A stretch of 64,000 nucleotides of DNA from Alphaproteobacteria bacterium. GTDB lineage: Bacteria > Pseudomonadota > Alphaproteobacteria > Sphingomonadales > Sphingomonadaceae. The translations under genes and the position numbers were made by a program. The number at the start of each line of letters is the position of its first letter. Position 1 is the stretch's first letter. The stretch covers positions 62,001 to 126,000 of the forward strand of contig JAGWWF010000003.1 in assembly GCA_018970445.1 (NCBI GenBank), read 5' to 3'. Positions 45,175 through 53,688 of this stretch are shown here, one piece after another. The notes beneath the pieces are model-generated. The model saw only the letters and a list, made by a program, of their open reading frames with translations, searched no databases and was not told the DNA's origin.

Positions 45175-46101
45175 ATGATGCTGATCACCAAGGGCGATGC
45201 CCTGCCCCAGGCCTTGCGCGGCGGCATCGTGGCGCTGGGCAATTTCGATGGGTTCCACGCCGGCCACAGGCAAGTGGTGGGCGCGGCGCGCGACTGGGCG
45301 CACAAATTGGGCCGGCCGGCGCTGGTCGCCAGTTTCGATCCGCACCCGGCGCGGCTGTTCCAGCCCGATGTGCCGCCGTTCGCGCTGTCCTCCATTGCCC
45401 AGCGGGAACGCTGGCTGGGCAATTTCGGCGTGGATGGGCTGGTGATGATCCCCTTCACCCGCGATCTGGCCGCGCTGTCGGCCGAGGAATTCGTCGATGA
45501 ATGGCTGGACATGCGCCTGGGCGTGGCCGGGGTGGTGACCGGCGGCGATTTCACCTTCGGCAAGGGCCGTTCGGGCGATGTGACGGAACTGGCGCGGCTG
45601 GGCCTGAAAAAGGGCTTTGCCGCCCGCGTGGTCGATCCGGTGGCAAACAAGGCCGGCACCATCAGCTCCACCCGCATCCGCGCCGCCCTGCGCGCCGGGC
45701 AGCCGGGCGTGGCGGCCGACATGCTCACAAGGCCGTTCACCATCGTCGGCACGGTTGAACATGGCGCCAAGCTGGGCCGCACCCTGGGCTTTCCCACCGC
45801 CAACCTCACCCTGGGTGATTATGTGCGTCCGGCTTACGGCGTTTATGCCGTGCGCGTGTGGCTGAACGACGGTAGCTGCGTGGACGGTGTCGCCAATCTC
45901 GGCATCCGCCCGATGATCGAACCGCCAGTGGAACTGCTGGAAACCTGGCTGATGGATTGGAGCGGCGATCTTTATGGCCAGACCATCGGGGTGGAACTGG
46001 TGGCCTATCTGCGCCCCGAACTGAAGCTGGATGGGCTCGACGCGCTGAAGGCGCAGATTGCCCGCGATGCGGATGACGCGAAGCGGGTGCTGCGGGGGTA
46101 A
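45175..46101 (+). CDS. ribF: Bifunctional riboflavin kinase/FAD synthetase
   Basis: A 308-residue enzyme making FMN and then FAD. The N-terminal nucleotidyltransferase domain has VALGNFDGFHAGHRQVV and ISSTRIRAALRAG. The C-terminal riboflavin kinase domain has LGRTLGFPTANLTL. It commonly precedes ileS and lspA, as here, although a repeat element lies between. No FMN riboswitch is seen. Confidence 0.97.
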   Translation: MMLITKGDALPQALRGGIVALGNFDGFHAGHRQVVGAARDWAHKLGRPALVASFDPHPARLFQPDVPPFALSSIAQRERWLGNFGVDGLVMIPFTRDLAALSAEEFVDEWLDMRLGVAGVVTGGDFTFGKGRSGDVTELARLGLKKGFAARVVDPVANKAGTISSTRIRAALRAGQPGVAADMLTRPFTIVGTVEHGAKLGRTLGFPTANLTLGDYVRPAYGVYAVRVWLNDGSCVDGVANLGIRPMIEPPVELLETWLMDWSGDLYGQTIGVELVAYLRPELKLDGLDALKAQIARDADDAKRVLRG

Positions 46102-46215
46102 ATCCTCCCCCTCTGGGGGAGGTGGCGCACGAAGCGCGACGGAGGGGGCCGGCGAGTGCAGTCCCTGCCGCCCCCTCCGCCCTGCGGGCACCTCCCCCAG
46201 AGGGAGAGGATTTTT
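46102..46215. repeat. Paired-hairpin palindromic element between ribF and ileS
   Basis: The left hairpin is CCTCCCCC (46104-46111), loop TCT, GGGGGAGG (46115-46122). The right hairpin is CCTCCCCCAGAGGGAGAGG (46191-46209). The right half shares CGCCCTGCGGGCACCTCCCC with the element before the MoeB/ThiF gene. Five T follow (46211-46215), so it may also terminate ribF transcription. Confidence 0.88.
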
Positions 46216-46261
46216 CGTGGCGCGTGACAGCGCCGCCTGCTTCCCCTAAAGCCGGGCCATC

Positions 46262-49200
46262 ATGAGCGCGCCCGATTATCGCCCCACCGTTTTCCTGCCC
46301 AAGACCGGCTTTCCGATGAAGGCCGGCCTGCCGGAACGCGAGCCGCAGATTTTGGCAAAATGGCAGGCCGCCGATCTTTATGCGCAATTGCGCGCCGCCC
46401 GTAAGGGCCGGGAAAAGTTCATCTATCACGACGGCCCGCCTTATGCGAACGGGGACATGCACATCGGCCACGCGCTCAACCATATCCTGAAGGATGCGGT
46501 GGTGCGCACCCAGTCGCTGCTGGGCAAGGATGTGCCCTATGTGCCCGGCTGGGATTGCCACGGCCTGCCGATCGAATGGAAGGTCGAGGAAGCCTATCGC
46601 GCCAAGAAGCTGAACAAGGATGCGGTGCCGGCGGTGGAGTTCCGCGCCGAATGCCGGGCTTACGCGCAGCATTGGGTGGATGTGCAGGGCCAGCAGTTGC
46701 AGCGGCTGGGCATCAATGCCGATTGGAAAAAACCCTATCTCACCATGGACTTCGCATCGGAAGCCACCATCGTTGCGGAACTGCTGAAGTTTGCGGAGAG
46801 CGGCCAGCTCTATCGCGGTGCCAAGCCGGTGATGTGGTCGCCCGTGGAAAAGACCGCGCTGGCCGATGCCGAGGTGGAATATCACGACATCACCTCGACG
46901 CAGATCGATGTGGCGTTCGAGATTGTCGAAGCGCCGAATGCGCCGGAACTGGTGGGGGCGTATGCCGTCATCTGGACGACGACGCCGTGGACCATCCCGG
47001 TGAACCAGGCTTTAGCGTATGGGCCGGAGATGGAATATCTTCTTGTAGAGTTCAAAACATTGTCCGTGTCTTCTGCTTTGGAATGCAACAAGCGATATCT
47101 TGTCGCCGAAAGATTGTTGATGGATTTTCTTTTTCGCGCCGGATTAGGTGAAGACGTTATTGTTTGGCAGGGAAAAGGCACCGCCCTCGCCGGGGCCAAA
47201 GCCCTGCACCCGATGGCCAATCACTATCGTCATGCTGGCGAAGGCCAGCATCCAGCTTCGGGCCACAGCGAACATGTTGGCACAGTGGATGCTGGCCTGC
47301 GCCAGCATGACAGCGTGACGGAGGAGAATTTCTTCACCCGCCCCCGCCCGTTCCTGCCCGGCGATTTCGTCACCACCGATGCCGGCACCGGCCTCGTCCA
47401 CATGGCGCCCGATCATGGCGAGGATGATTTCGCGCTGTGCAAGGCGCATGGCATCAACCCGGTGTTCGCGGTGGAGGCCGATGGCCGCTACCGCGCCGAC
47501 TGGCTGTGGCTGGGCGGCGAGGCAAAGAACGTCATCAACCCCAATCTCAACGCCCCCGATGGCCCGATCTGCAATGATCTCAAGGCGGCGGGCGCGCTGC
47601 TGAGCGCTGGGCCGTTCCAGCACAGCTATCCCCACTCGTGGCGTTCCAAGAAGAAGGTGATCTTCCGCTGCACGCCGCAATGGTTCGTGCCGATGGACAA
47701 GCCACTGCCATCACCTCTCCCCGCCGGGGAGAGGTCGAGAGACGGCGAAGCCGGCCCGGGAGAGGGGTTGGCATCGGTGGCCACGAGCAGCAGCCCCTCT
47801 CCCGCCGCGCTGGCGCGCGAGTCGACCTCTCCCCAACGGGGAGAGGTGATGACATTGCGCCAGAAGGCGCTCGCCGCCATCGCCGCCACCCATTTCACGC
47901 CCGACAAGGGCCGCAACCGCATCGGTTCGATGGTGGAAGGCCGCCCCGATTGGGTGCTCAGCCGCCAGCGCGCCTGGGGGGTGCCGATCACCCTGTTTGT
48001 CGATCGCAAGAGCGGCGAATATCTGCTGGACAAGGCCATCAACGCCAGGATCATCGCGCGCTTCAAGGAACAGGGCGTGGACGCCTGGACGCCGGAATTC
48101 GCTGCCGAACTGCTGGGCGACCGGGTCGACCAGTATGAGATGATCACCGACATCCTGGACGTGTGGTTCGACAGCGGCTGCACCCATGCCTATGTGCTGG
48201 AATCGGGCAAATGGCCGGAATATTCATGGCCAGCCGATCTTTATCTGGAAGGCAGCGACCAGCATCGCGGCTGGTTCCAGTCCAGCCTGCTGCAAAGCTG
48301 CGCCACGCGCGGGCGGGCCCCCTACAACGCCATCCTCACCCATGGTTTCACCATGGATGCGAGCGGCCGCAAGATGTCGAAGTCGGAAGGCAATGTCATC
48401 AACCCGCTCGACGTGATGAAGACCAACGGCGCGGATATATTGCGGCTGTGGGCGCTGAGCGTGGATTTCACCGAGGATCACCGCATCGGCGATGAGATCC
48501 TGAAGGGCGTGGCCGACCAGTATCGCAAATTGCGCAACAATTTCCGCTATCTGCTTGGCGCGCTCGATGGCTTTGCCGAGGCCGAACGCCTGCCGGTGAG
48601 CGAGATGCCGGCGCTGGAACGCTGGGTGCTGCACCGGCTGGCGGTGCTGTCGGGCGAACTCAAGACGGCGGTGAACGCCTATGATTTCAACCGCTATGTG
48701 GCGCTGATCACCGAATATGTGGCCGATGATCTGTCGGCCTTTGCCATGGATGTGCGCAAGGACAGCCTCTATTGCGACGCGCCCACTGCCCCCACCCGCC
48801 GCGCCTGGCGGTCGGTGCTGGATATCGTCTTCCACGCCCTCACCCGCTGGCTCGCCCCGGTGCTGGTGTTCACGGCGGAAGAAGTGTGGGGCACGCGCTT
48901 CCCCGATGCCGCATCCGTGCATCTGCTGGAATGGCCCGAAATCGATGCCGGCTGGCGCGATGATGCGCTGCACCGGCAGTTCAGCCACGCCCGCAAGCTG
49001 CGCGAGGAGGCCTATCTGAAGCTGGAAGAACTGCGCCGCGCCAAGGCGATTGGCAGCTTCCTGGAAGCGCGTGTGGCCATCACCACCGCCCATGAAGATC
49101 GCATCGCCGCGCTGGCCGGGCTGGATCTGGCCGAACTGCTGCTGGTGGCCGACGTGGCGATCACGCCGGGCGACCATGAAAGCCTGACCGTGGCCCGCGC

Positions 49201-49297
49201 CGATCTGCCCAAATGCGCGCGCTGCTGGCGGCATCTGCCCGATGTGGCCGCAGAAACACAGCTGTGCACGCGCTGCGATGCGGTGGTGAATGGATAA
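46262..49297 (+). CDS. ileS: Isoleucyl-tRNA synthetase with two in-frame repeat insertions and a low-GC patch
   Basis: A 1011-residue class I synthetase, longer than the roughly 930-970 residues usual for this group. HIGH motif in NGDMHIGHALNHILKD (about residue 70), class I editing domain, KMSKS in GRKMSKSEGNVINP, and a C-terminal zinc knuckle (KCARCWRHLPD, LCTRCDAV). The excess length comes from two palindromic elements translated in frame: residues of about 321-353 (HAGEGQHPASGHSEH) and about 482-530 (SPLPAGERSRDGEAGPGEG). Residues of about 253-303 are encoded at only about 42% G+C. lspA overlaps the stop. Confidence 0.96.
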   Translation: MSAPDYRPTVFLPKTGFPMKAGLPEREPQILAKWQAADLYAQLRAARKGREKFIYHDGPPYANGDMHIGHALNHILKDAVVRTQSLLGKDVPYVPGWDCHGLPIEWKVEEAYRAKKLNKDAVPAVEFRAECRAYAQHWVDVQGQQLQRLGINADWKKPYLTMDFASEATIVAELLKFAESGQLYRGAKPVMWSPVEKTALADAEVEYHDITSTQIDVAFEIVEAPNAPELVGAYAVIWTTTPWTIPVNQALAYGPEMEYLLVEFKTLSVSSALECNKRYLVAERLLMDFLFRAGLGEDVIVWQGKGTALAGAKALHPMANHYRHAGEGQHPASGHSEHVGTVDAGLRQHDSVTEENFFTRPRPFLPGDFVTTDAGTGLVHMAPDHGEDDFALCKAHGINPVFAVEADGRYRADWLWLGGEAKNVINPNLNAPDGPICNDLKAAGALLSAGPFQHSYPHSWRSKKKVIFRCTPQWFVPMDKPLPSPLPAGERSRDGEAGPGEGLASVATSSSPSPAALARESTSPQRGEVMTLRQKALAAIAATHFTPDKGRNRIGSMVEGRPDWVLSRQRAWGVPITLFVDRKSGEYLLDKAINARIIARFKEQGVDAWTPEFAAELLGDRVDQYEMITDILDVWFDSGCTHAYVLESGKWPEYSWPADLYLEGSDQHRGWFQSSLLQSCATRGRAPYNAILTHGFTMDASGRKMSKSEGNVINPLDVMKTNGADILRLWALSVDFTEDHRIGDEILKGVADQYRKLRNNFRYLLGALDGFAEAERLPVSEMPALERWVLHRLAVLSGELKTAVNAYDFNRYVALITEYVADDLSAFAMDVRKDSLYCDAPTAPTRRAWRSVLDIVFHALTRWLAPVLVFTAEEVWGTRFPDAASVHLLEWPEIDAGWRDDALHRQFSHARKLREEAYLKLEELRRAKAIGSFLEARVAITTAHEDRIAALAGLDLAELLLVADVAITPGDHESLTVARADLPKCARCWRHLPDVAAETQLCTRCDAVVNG
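47226..47318. repeat. Palindromic element 1 inside ileS (GTCATGCTGGC type)
   Basis: Two inverted copies of a 26-27 base unit. Each carries its own palindrome: ATGCTGGC-GAAG-GCCAGCAT (47232-47251) and ATGCTGGC-CTGC-GCCAGCAT (47289-47308). The flanking CGTC/ATCC bases also match in inverted orientation. The sequence family differs from the C-rich elements. It is inserted in the editing-domain region without disrupting the frame. Confidence 0.85.
47709..47850. repeat. Palindromic element 2 inside ileS (CCTCTCCCC type)
   Basis: The left hairpin is CCTCTCCCCG/CGGGGAGAGG (47714-47734). The right hairpin is ACCTCTCCCC (47825-47834), loop AAC, GGGGAGAGGT (47838-47847). The two halves of about 60 bases are imperfect inverted copies around a spacer near 47770-47790. 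It interrupts the normal sequence between WFVPMDK and TLRQKALAAIAATHF but keeps the frame. Confidence 0.85.
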
Positions 49298-49790
49298 GAC
49301 CGGGCCTAACCGCGGCTTCCTCCTTGCTGCCATCGTGCTGATCCTTGATCAGATCAGCAAATACTGGGTGCTGGAGGTGATCCATCTGCCGGCGATTGGC
49401 GGCATCGATGTCTGGCCCTTCTTCCGCCTGACCTTTGTGGGCAATATCGGCGTGTCGATGGGGCTGTTGCAGGCGAACAGCGATCTGGCGCGCTGGCTGC
49501 TCACCTTTGCCACCGCCGGCATTGCGGTGGCGGTGGCGCTTTGGCTGCGCAAGGAAACGCAGGCGCCAGAGGTGGCGGCGCTGGGCCTGGTGCTGGGCGG
49601 CGCGCTGGGCAACATCATCGACCGGGCGCGCTTTGGCTATGTCGTCGATTTTCTGCATTTCTTCTGGGGGCAATACAGCTTCTGGGTCTTCAACCTGGCC
49701 GATGCTGCGATTACACTGGGCGTTGTGCTGCTGCTGGGGCGGGCGATCCTGGCCCAACCGGCTGCCAACGCCAAACAGGATGGATCATGA
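49290..49790 (+). CDS. lspA: Lipoprotein signal peptidase (signal peptidase II)
   Basis: A 166-residue inner-membrane aspartyl protease with four helices that cleaves prolipoprotein signal peptides. The two catalytic Asp are in GALGNIIDRARFGYVVDF and FNLADAAITLG; the N-terminal helix has VLILDQISKYW. The usual NxGAAFS-type loop reads NIGVSMGLL. It overlaps the end of ileS by 8 bases and is coupled to the next lipoprotein gene by an ATGA overlap. Confidence 0.96.
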   Translation: MDKTGPNRGFLLAAIVLILDQISKYWVLEVIHLPAIGGIDVWPFFRLTFVGNIGVSMGLLQANSDLARWLLTFATAGIAVAVALWLRKETQAPEVAALGLVLGGALGNIIDRARFGYVVDFLHFFWGQYSFWVFNLADAAITLGVVLLLGRAILAQPAANAKQDGS

Positions 49791-50218
49791 CCATGCGCAA
49801 TTTTCTGATTCTGGCCGTGGCGGCCCTGGCCCTGGTGTCGTGCGGCAGCAAGCGCAATGGCCTGAACGCGCGGTCGCCCGATGAACTGTCGATCGCGCGC
49901 GGCGCGCCGCTGGTGGTGCCGCCGGATTTCGCCCTGGCCCCGCCCAAACCCGGCGCACCTCGCGCCGTGGGGGTGGATGCCCAGGCCGCCGCGATGGAAG
50001 CGCTGTTCGGCCCCGGCGTGAAGCCGCCGCCGCGCAGCCAGGCCGAACAGCAGCTGCTGGATCGGGCCGGCGCCAACACGGTGGAACCGGCGGTGCGCAG
50101 CCAGGCCGGCGATCCGCGCACCAGTGTGGTGAACAAGGGCAGCTTCATCGCCGAAGTGCTGGCCGCCCCGGCCGGCGCCCGCGATCCGGCGCTGGCCGAT
50201 GTGAAGGTGCCGGGCTGA
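49787..50218 (+). CDS. DUF3035 family lipoprotein
   Basis: A 143-residue lipoprotein: signal FLILAVAALALVSCG with the lipobox Cys near residue 20. The DUF3035 signature is SPDELSIARGAPLVVPPDFA, followed by a Pro-rich stretch. It is a natural substrate for the LspA encoded just upstream and is coupled to it. Function unknown, though it is conserved after lspA in alphaproteobacteria. Confidence 0.88.
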   Translation: MTMRNFLILAVAALALVSCGSKRNGLNARSPDELSIARGAPLVVPPDFALAPPKPGAPRAVGVDAQAAAMEALFGPGVKPPPRSQAEQQLLDRAGANTVEPAVRSQAGDPRTSVVNKGSFIAEVLAAPAGARDPALADVKVPG

Positions 50219-50244
50219 GCCCCTGATTGCGGCCCCTGATTGCG
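50219..50244. repeat. 13-bp exact tandem duplication
   Basis: GCCCCTGATTGCG occurs twice in direct succession (50219-50231 and 50232-50244) directly after the DUF3035 stop. It is probably a recent slippage duplication. The remaining 230 bases before the GFA gene hold no gene that I can support; an AT-rich TATAAA lies at 50412-50417 and may be part of a promoter. Confidence 0.6.
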
Positions 50245-50476
50245 GCAATGGTCGGATGGGCGTCCGGGGCCGGCATGCCGCCCCCCGACGGGATGCGCTT
50301 GGCCCCGGACTGATGCAAGGATGCCGATGCTGCCCGCAATTGGCTGATCCCGCACGCCCTGGCCCATGACTGCCAGAGCCAAAGCCGCAGCGTCATCCCC
50401 GTAAATTCCCCTATAAACAAAGTGTAATGCGCTGGGGCGGCTTGCAATTGCCGCCGCGCTGGGCTTGGCTGCGGCG

Positions 50477-50854
50477 ATGAGCAAGCGTGAGGCAAGCGGC
50501 GGCTGCCATTGCGGCCAGGTGCGGTTCCGGGTGCGGTTCGATGATCCGCCCGAACTGCTGGATTGCAATTGTTCGATCTGCGCCCGAACCGGCTATCTCC
50601 ACCTGATCGTGGGTGCCGATGATTTCACCCTGGAACAGGGGGCCGAGGCGCTGACCGATTATCGCTGGGGCAGCGGCACCGCGCGGCACCTGTTCTGCCG
50701 CACCTGCGGGATCAAGAGCTTCTATGTGCCGCGGTCCCACCCCGATGGTTTCAGCGTGAACTGGCGGGCGCTGGACGGTGTTGATGATGTGCAGCCGCGC
50801 ATCCGCGCCTATGACGGGAAGAACTGGGAAAAGGCGCGCAGCGATCTGGGCTGA
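50477..50854 (+). CDS. GFA family protein (glutathione-dependent formaldehyde-activating fold)
   Basis: A 125-residue zinc protein of the GFA/CENP-V family. The metal-binding cysteines are in SGGCHCGQVRFRV (CxC), LDCNCSICARTGYLH and LFCRTCGIKSFYVPRSHPDG. The name comes from Paracoccus Gfa, but most relatives have no proven formaldehyde role. ATG 50477 is chosen over an upstream start at 50465. It converges on aroC with a large hairpin between. Confidence 0.88.
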   Translation: MSKREASGGCHCGQVRFRVRFDDPPELLDCNCSICARTGYLHLIVGADDFTLEQGAEALTDYRWGSGTARHLFCRTCGIKSFYVPRSHPDGFSVNWRALDGVDDVQPRIRAYDGKNWEKARSDLG

Positions 50855-50883
50855 GCCCGTTTGGTTGGGCGCGCTGTGCACGC

Positions 50884-50930
50884 ACCCTCCCCCAAGCCCC
50901 TCCCTGAAAGGGGGGGGCTTGGGGGAGGGT
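50884..50930. terminator. Long hairpin between convergent GFA and aroC genes
   Basis: A perfect 17-bp stem, ACCCTCCCCCAAGCCCC (50884-50900) with GGGGCTTGGGGGAGGGT (50914-50930), extends inward by about four more pairs to a TGAAA loop. The inner CCCTGAAAGGG matches the loop region of the glyS element, so it appears to be a single-hairpin relative of that family. There is no T tract, but its position suggests it stops transcription from both sides. Confidence 0.7.
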
Positions 50931-50940
50931 GGAGGAAGGC

Positions 50941-52014
50941 CTATCGCCCCGTCTGCCCGCGGTGCAGCAGGCAGGCATCGGCCAGCACCAGCGCCACCAT
51001 CGCTTCCAGCACCGGCGCGGCGCGGATGCCCACGCAGGGATCGTGCCGGCCCTTGGTGACAATCTCGGCGGCCTTGCCATCGCGGGTGATGGTTTCCACC
51101 GGGGTCAGGATCGAACTGGTGGGCTTCAACGCCATGCGCAGCACGATCGGCTGGCCGGTGGCAATGCCGCCGGCGATGCCGCCAGCGTGGTTGGACAGGA
51201 ATTCGGGGTTGCCATCCGCGCCCGGCCGCATCCGGTCGGCATTCTCCTCGCCGCGCAGGGCGGCCACCGCGAAACCGTCGCCGATTTCCACCGCCTTCAC
51301 GGCGTTGATGCTCATCGCGGCGCTGGCCAGCTGCGCATCCAGCTTGTGATAGAGCGGGCTGCCCCAGCCGGCCGGCACGCCGGTGGCCACACATTCGACA
51401 ATGGCACCCAGCGAAGAGCCGGACTTGCGGGCGGCATCCAGATGTTCGGCCCAGATCGCCGCCGTCACCGCATCCGGGCACCAGAAGGGATTGCGGGCGA
51501 TTTCATCGGAATCGAAACGGCTGCGATCGATGGCGATCCCGCCGATGTTGACCAGACAGGCGGTGATGCTGACCTGCGGGATGATCAGCCGTGCCACCGC
51601 GCCGGCCGCCACGCGGGCAGCGGTTTCCCGCGCCGATGATCGCCCGCCGCCGCGCGGATCGCGATGGCCATATTTGGCATCATAGGCATAATCGGCGTGG
51701 CCGGGCCGATATTTGGTCGCGACATCGCTGTAATCCTTGGATCGCTGGTCGACATTCTCGATCATCAGCGAAATCGGCGTGCCGGTGGTTCGCCCTTCAT
51801 GCACGCCCGACAGGATGCGCACCTGGTCGGGTTCCTGCCGCTGGGTGGTGAACTTGTTCTGCCCCGGCCGGCGCTTGTCGAGGAAAGGCTGGATATCCCC
51901 TTCGGCCAGCGCCAGGCCGGGCGGGCAGCCATCCACCACCGCGCCGATCGCCGGCCCGTGGCTTTCGCCCCAGGTGGAAAAGCGCAACAGATGGCCGAAG
52001 CTGTTGAGGCTCAT
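50941..52014 (-). CDS. aroC: Chorismate synthase
   Basis: A 357-residue FMN-dependent lyase that forms chorismate at the end of the shikimate pathway. Signatures: [20 protein letters not shown] (signature 1), [20 protein letters not shown] (signature 2) and [20 protein letters not shown]. Its start overlaps the fabI stop (ATGA). The fabI-aroC pair is common in this group. Confidence 0.98.
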   Translation of the reverse strand: MSLNSFGHLLRFSTWGESHGPAIGAVVDGCPPGLALAEGDIQPFLDKRRPGQNKFTTQRQEPDQVRILSGVHEGRTTGTPISLMIENVDQRSKDYSDVATKYRPGHADYAYDAKYGHRDPRGGGRSSARETAARVAAGAVARLIIPQVSITACLVNIGGIAIDRSRFDSDEIARNPFWCPDAVTAAIWAEHLDAARKSGSSLGAIVECVATGVPAGWGSPLYHKLDAQLASAAMSINAVKAVEIGDGFAVAALRGEENADRMRPGADGNPEFLSNHAGGIAGGIATGQPIVLRMALKPTSSILTPVETITRDGKAAEIVTKGRHDPCVGIRAAPVLEAMVALVLADACLLHRGQTGR

Positions 52015-52811
52015 GCCAGCCCGATATCCGGTGCATCCTCGGCCTTCATGCCGATCACATTGTAACCGGCATCGACATGGTGGATTTCGCCGGTCACACC
52101 GCTGGCCAGATCAGAGAGCAAATACAGCCCGGCCCCGCCCACATCCTCGATGGTGACATTGCGGCGCAGCGGGCTGTTATATTCGTTCCACTTCATGATG
52201 TAGCGGAAATCCCCGATGCCGCTGGCGGCCAGCGTCTTGATCGGGCCGGCGGAAATGCAGTTCACGCGCACGCCTTGCGGCCCCAGATCCATCGCCAGAT
52301 ATTTCACGCTGGCTTCCAGCCCGGCCTTGGCCACGCCCATCACATTGTAATGCGGGATGACCTTTTCGGCGCCATAGTAGGACAGGGTGAGCAGCGATCC
52401 GCCATCGGGCATCATCGCGGCGGCGCGCTGGGCCACGGCGGTGAAGCTGTAGACCGAGACATTCATGGTGAGCAGGAAATTGTCGAGGCTGGTATCGACA
52501 TAGCGGCCGCGCAGTTCATTCTTGTCGGAAAAGCCGATGGCATGGACGAGGAAATCGATCGTCGGCCATTGCTCGGCGAGCGCGGCAAAGCAGGCGTCCA
52601 GGCTTTCGGTGTTGGCCACGTCGCATTCGAACAGGCGCGCCACGCCCAATTGTTCGGCCAGCGGGCGCACGCGCTTTTCCATCATCGGGCCCTGATAGGA
52701 AAAGGCCAGTTCGGCGCCCTGCTGCGCCAACGCCCGGGCGATGCCCCAGGCCAGGCTCTTGTCGTTGGCCAGGCCCATGATGAGGCCACGCTTGCCAGCC
52801 ATGATTGCCAT
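52011..52811 (-). CDS. fabI: Enoyl-[acyl-carrier-protein] reductase (NADH)
   Basis: A 266-residue SDR enzyme that reduces trans-2-enoyl-ACP in fatty-acid elongation; target of triclosan. It has the N-terminal [20 protein letters not shown], the catalytic Tyr/Lys region [20 protein letters not shown], and [16 protein letters not shown] 52811 has AAGGAG six bases upstream, so the much longer open frame to 53381 (overlapping the BrkB gene) is rejected. Confidence 0.97.
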   Translation of the reverse strand: MAIMAGKRGLIMGLANDKSLAWGIARALAQQGAELAFSYQGPMMEKRVRPLAEQLGVARLFECDVANTESLDACFAALAEQWPTIDFLVHAIGFSDKNELRGRYVDTSLDNFLLTMNVSVYSFTAVAQRAAAMMPDGGSLLTLSYYGAEKVIPHYNVMGVAKAGLEASVKYLAMDLGPQGVRVNCISAGPIKTLAASGIGDFRYIMKWNEYNSPLRRNVTIEDVGGAGLYLLSDLASGVTGEIHHVDAGYNVIGMKAEDAPDIGLA

Positions 52812-52834
52812 GTCATTCTCCTTGGGCGGGGGCC

Positions 52835-53683
52835 TTAGCGGGCAATTGCGGCAATTTCCAGCCGGCTGCGCGCCACCGCCGCATTCAGCTGCGCCCCCAC
52901 CACCAGGCCCAGCCCGATGATGTAGAAATAGAGCAGCGCGATGATCACGCCGGCCAGGCCGCCATAGGTGAGGGCATAGCCGCCAAACAGGGTGAGCGCG
53001 CGCGGCAGCGCCAGCGTGGTGGCCGTCCACGCCGCCGTGGTGGCCAGCGCGCCGGGCCACACCGCGGCAATGCGGAACCGGCGCGGGCACAATAGGGTGA
53101 ACAGCGCCCACAGCGCCAGAAACAGCAGCACCGCCGGCACCACCCGTTGCAGGCCCAGCGCCGGAAACACATCGGCCATCAACGGCATCAGCCGGAACAC
53201 GAAGGTTTCCGCCCCCGTCACCACCACCTGCGCGGCAAAGGCGATCAGCAGCAGCAGCACCAGGCCCAGCACCTCGATGATACCCAGCAGCCGCCAGCGC
53301 AGATAGGGCATTTCCGATTGCCGGCCATAGGCCTGCGTGACGATCATGCGCAGCGTGACCAGCACGCCAGACGAGGTCCACAGCGCGACGAACAGCGAAA
53401 AGGTGACGACCCCGCCGCTGGCTTCGGCCGCGATCACATCACCCAGCGCCGGGGCGATCAGCGTGGCGACATTGTCGGGCAGCGCTTTCAGGAACCCCGC
53501 CACCGCCGCCATGCCTTCGGCGGTGCGGCCCATGCGACCGGCCACAAAGGCCAGCAGGATCACGAATGGAAACAGGGTGACCAGGCTGAGATAGGCCAGA
53601 TTGCCGGCGTGGGTGAAGCCATGTTCAAACGTGCCGCTGGCCGTATCGGCCAGGATGCGGCGCAGGCGCCGGGCGGCCACCAC
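52835..53683 (-). CDS. YihY/BrkB family membrane protein
   Basis: A 282-residue inner-membrane protein with six predicted helices, of the YihY (BrkB, once called 'ribonuclease BN') family; transport has been suggested but not settled. Typical blocks are HAGNLAYLSLVTLFPFVILL, LWTSSGVLVTLRMIVTQAYG and YGGLAGVIIALLYFYIIGLG. The start is GTG 53683, five bases after the DnaJ gene ends. It is followed by fabI. Confidence 0.9.
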   Translation of the reverse strand: MVAARRLRRILADTASGTFEHGFTHAGNLAYLSLVTLFPFVILLAFVAGRMGRTAEGMAAVAGFLKALPDNVATLIAPALGDVIAAEASGGVVTFSLFVALWTSSGVLVTLRMIVTQAYGRQSEMPYLRWRLLGIIEVLGLVLLLLIAFAAQVVVTGAETFVFRLMPLMADVFPALGLQRVVPAVLLFLALWALFTLLCPRRFRIAAVWPGALATTAAWTATTLALPRALTLFGGYALTYGGLAGVIIALLYFYIIGLGLVVGAQLNAAVARSRLEIAAIAR

Positions 53684-53688
53684 GGCGA

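Noticed and set aside
46262-49297. Frameshift or assembly error in ileS
   Set aside because: The unusual length comes from whole, symmetric repeat elements that keep the frame, and the conserved domains resume in register after each.
31408-50930. CRISPR array, suggested by the recurring palindromic elements
   Set aside because: The copies are kilobases apart with no regular spacers and no cas genes; they are dispersed paired hairpins, not an array.
52812-53381. Long upstream extension of the fabI frame
   Set aside because: It overlaps the BrkB gene on the same strand in another frame; fabI has an AAGGAG and a family-typical start at 52811.
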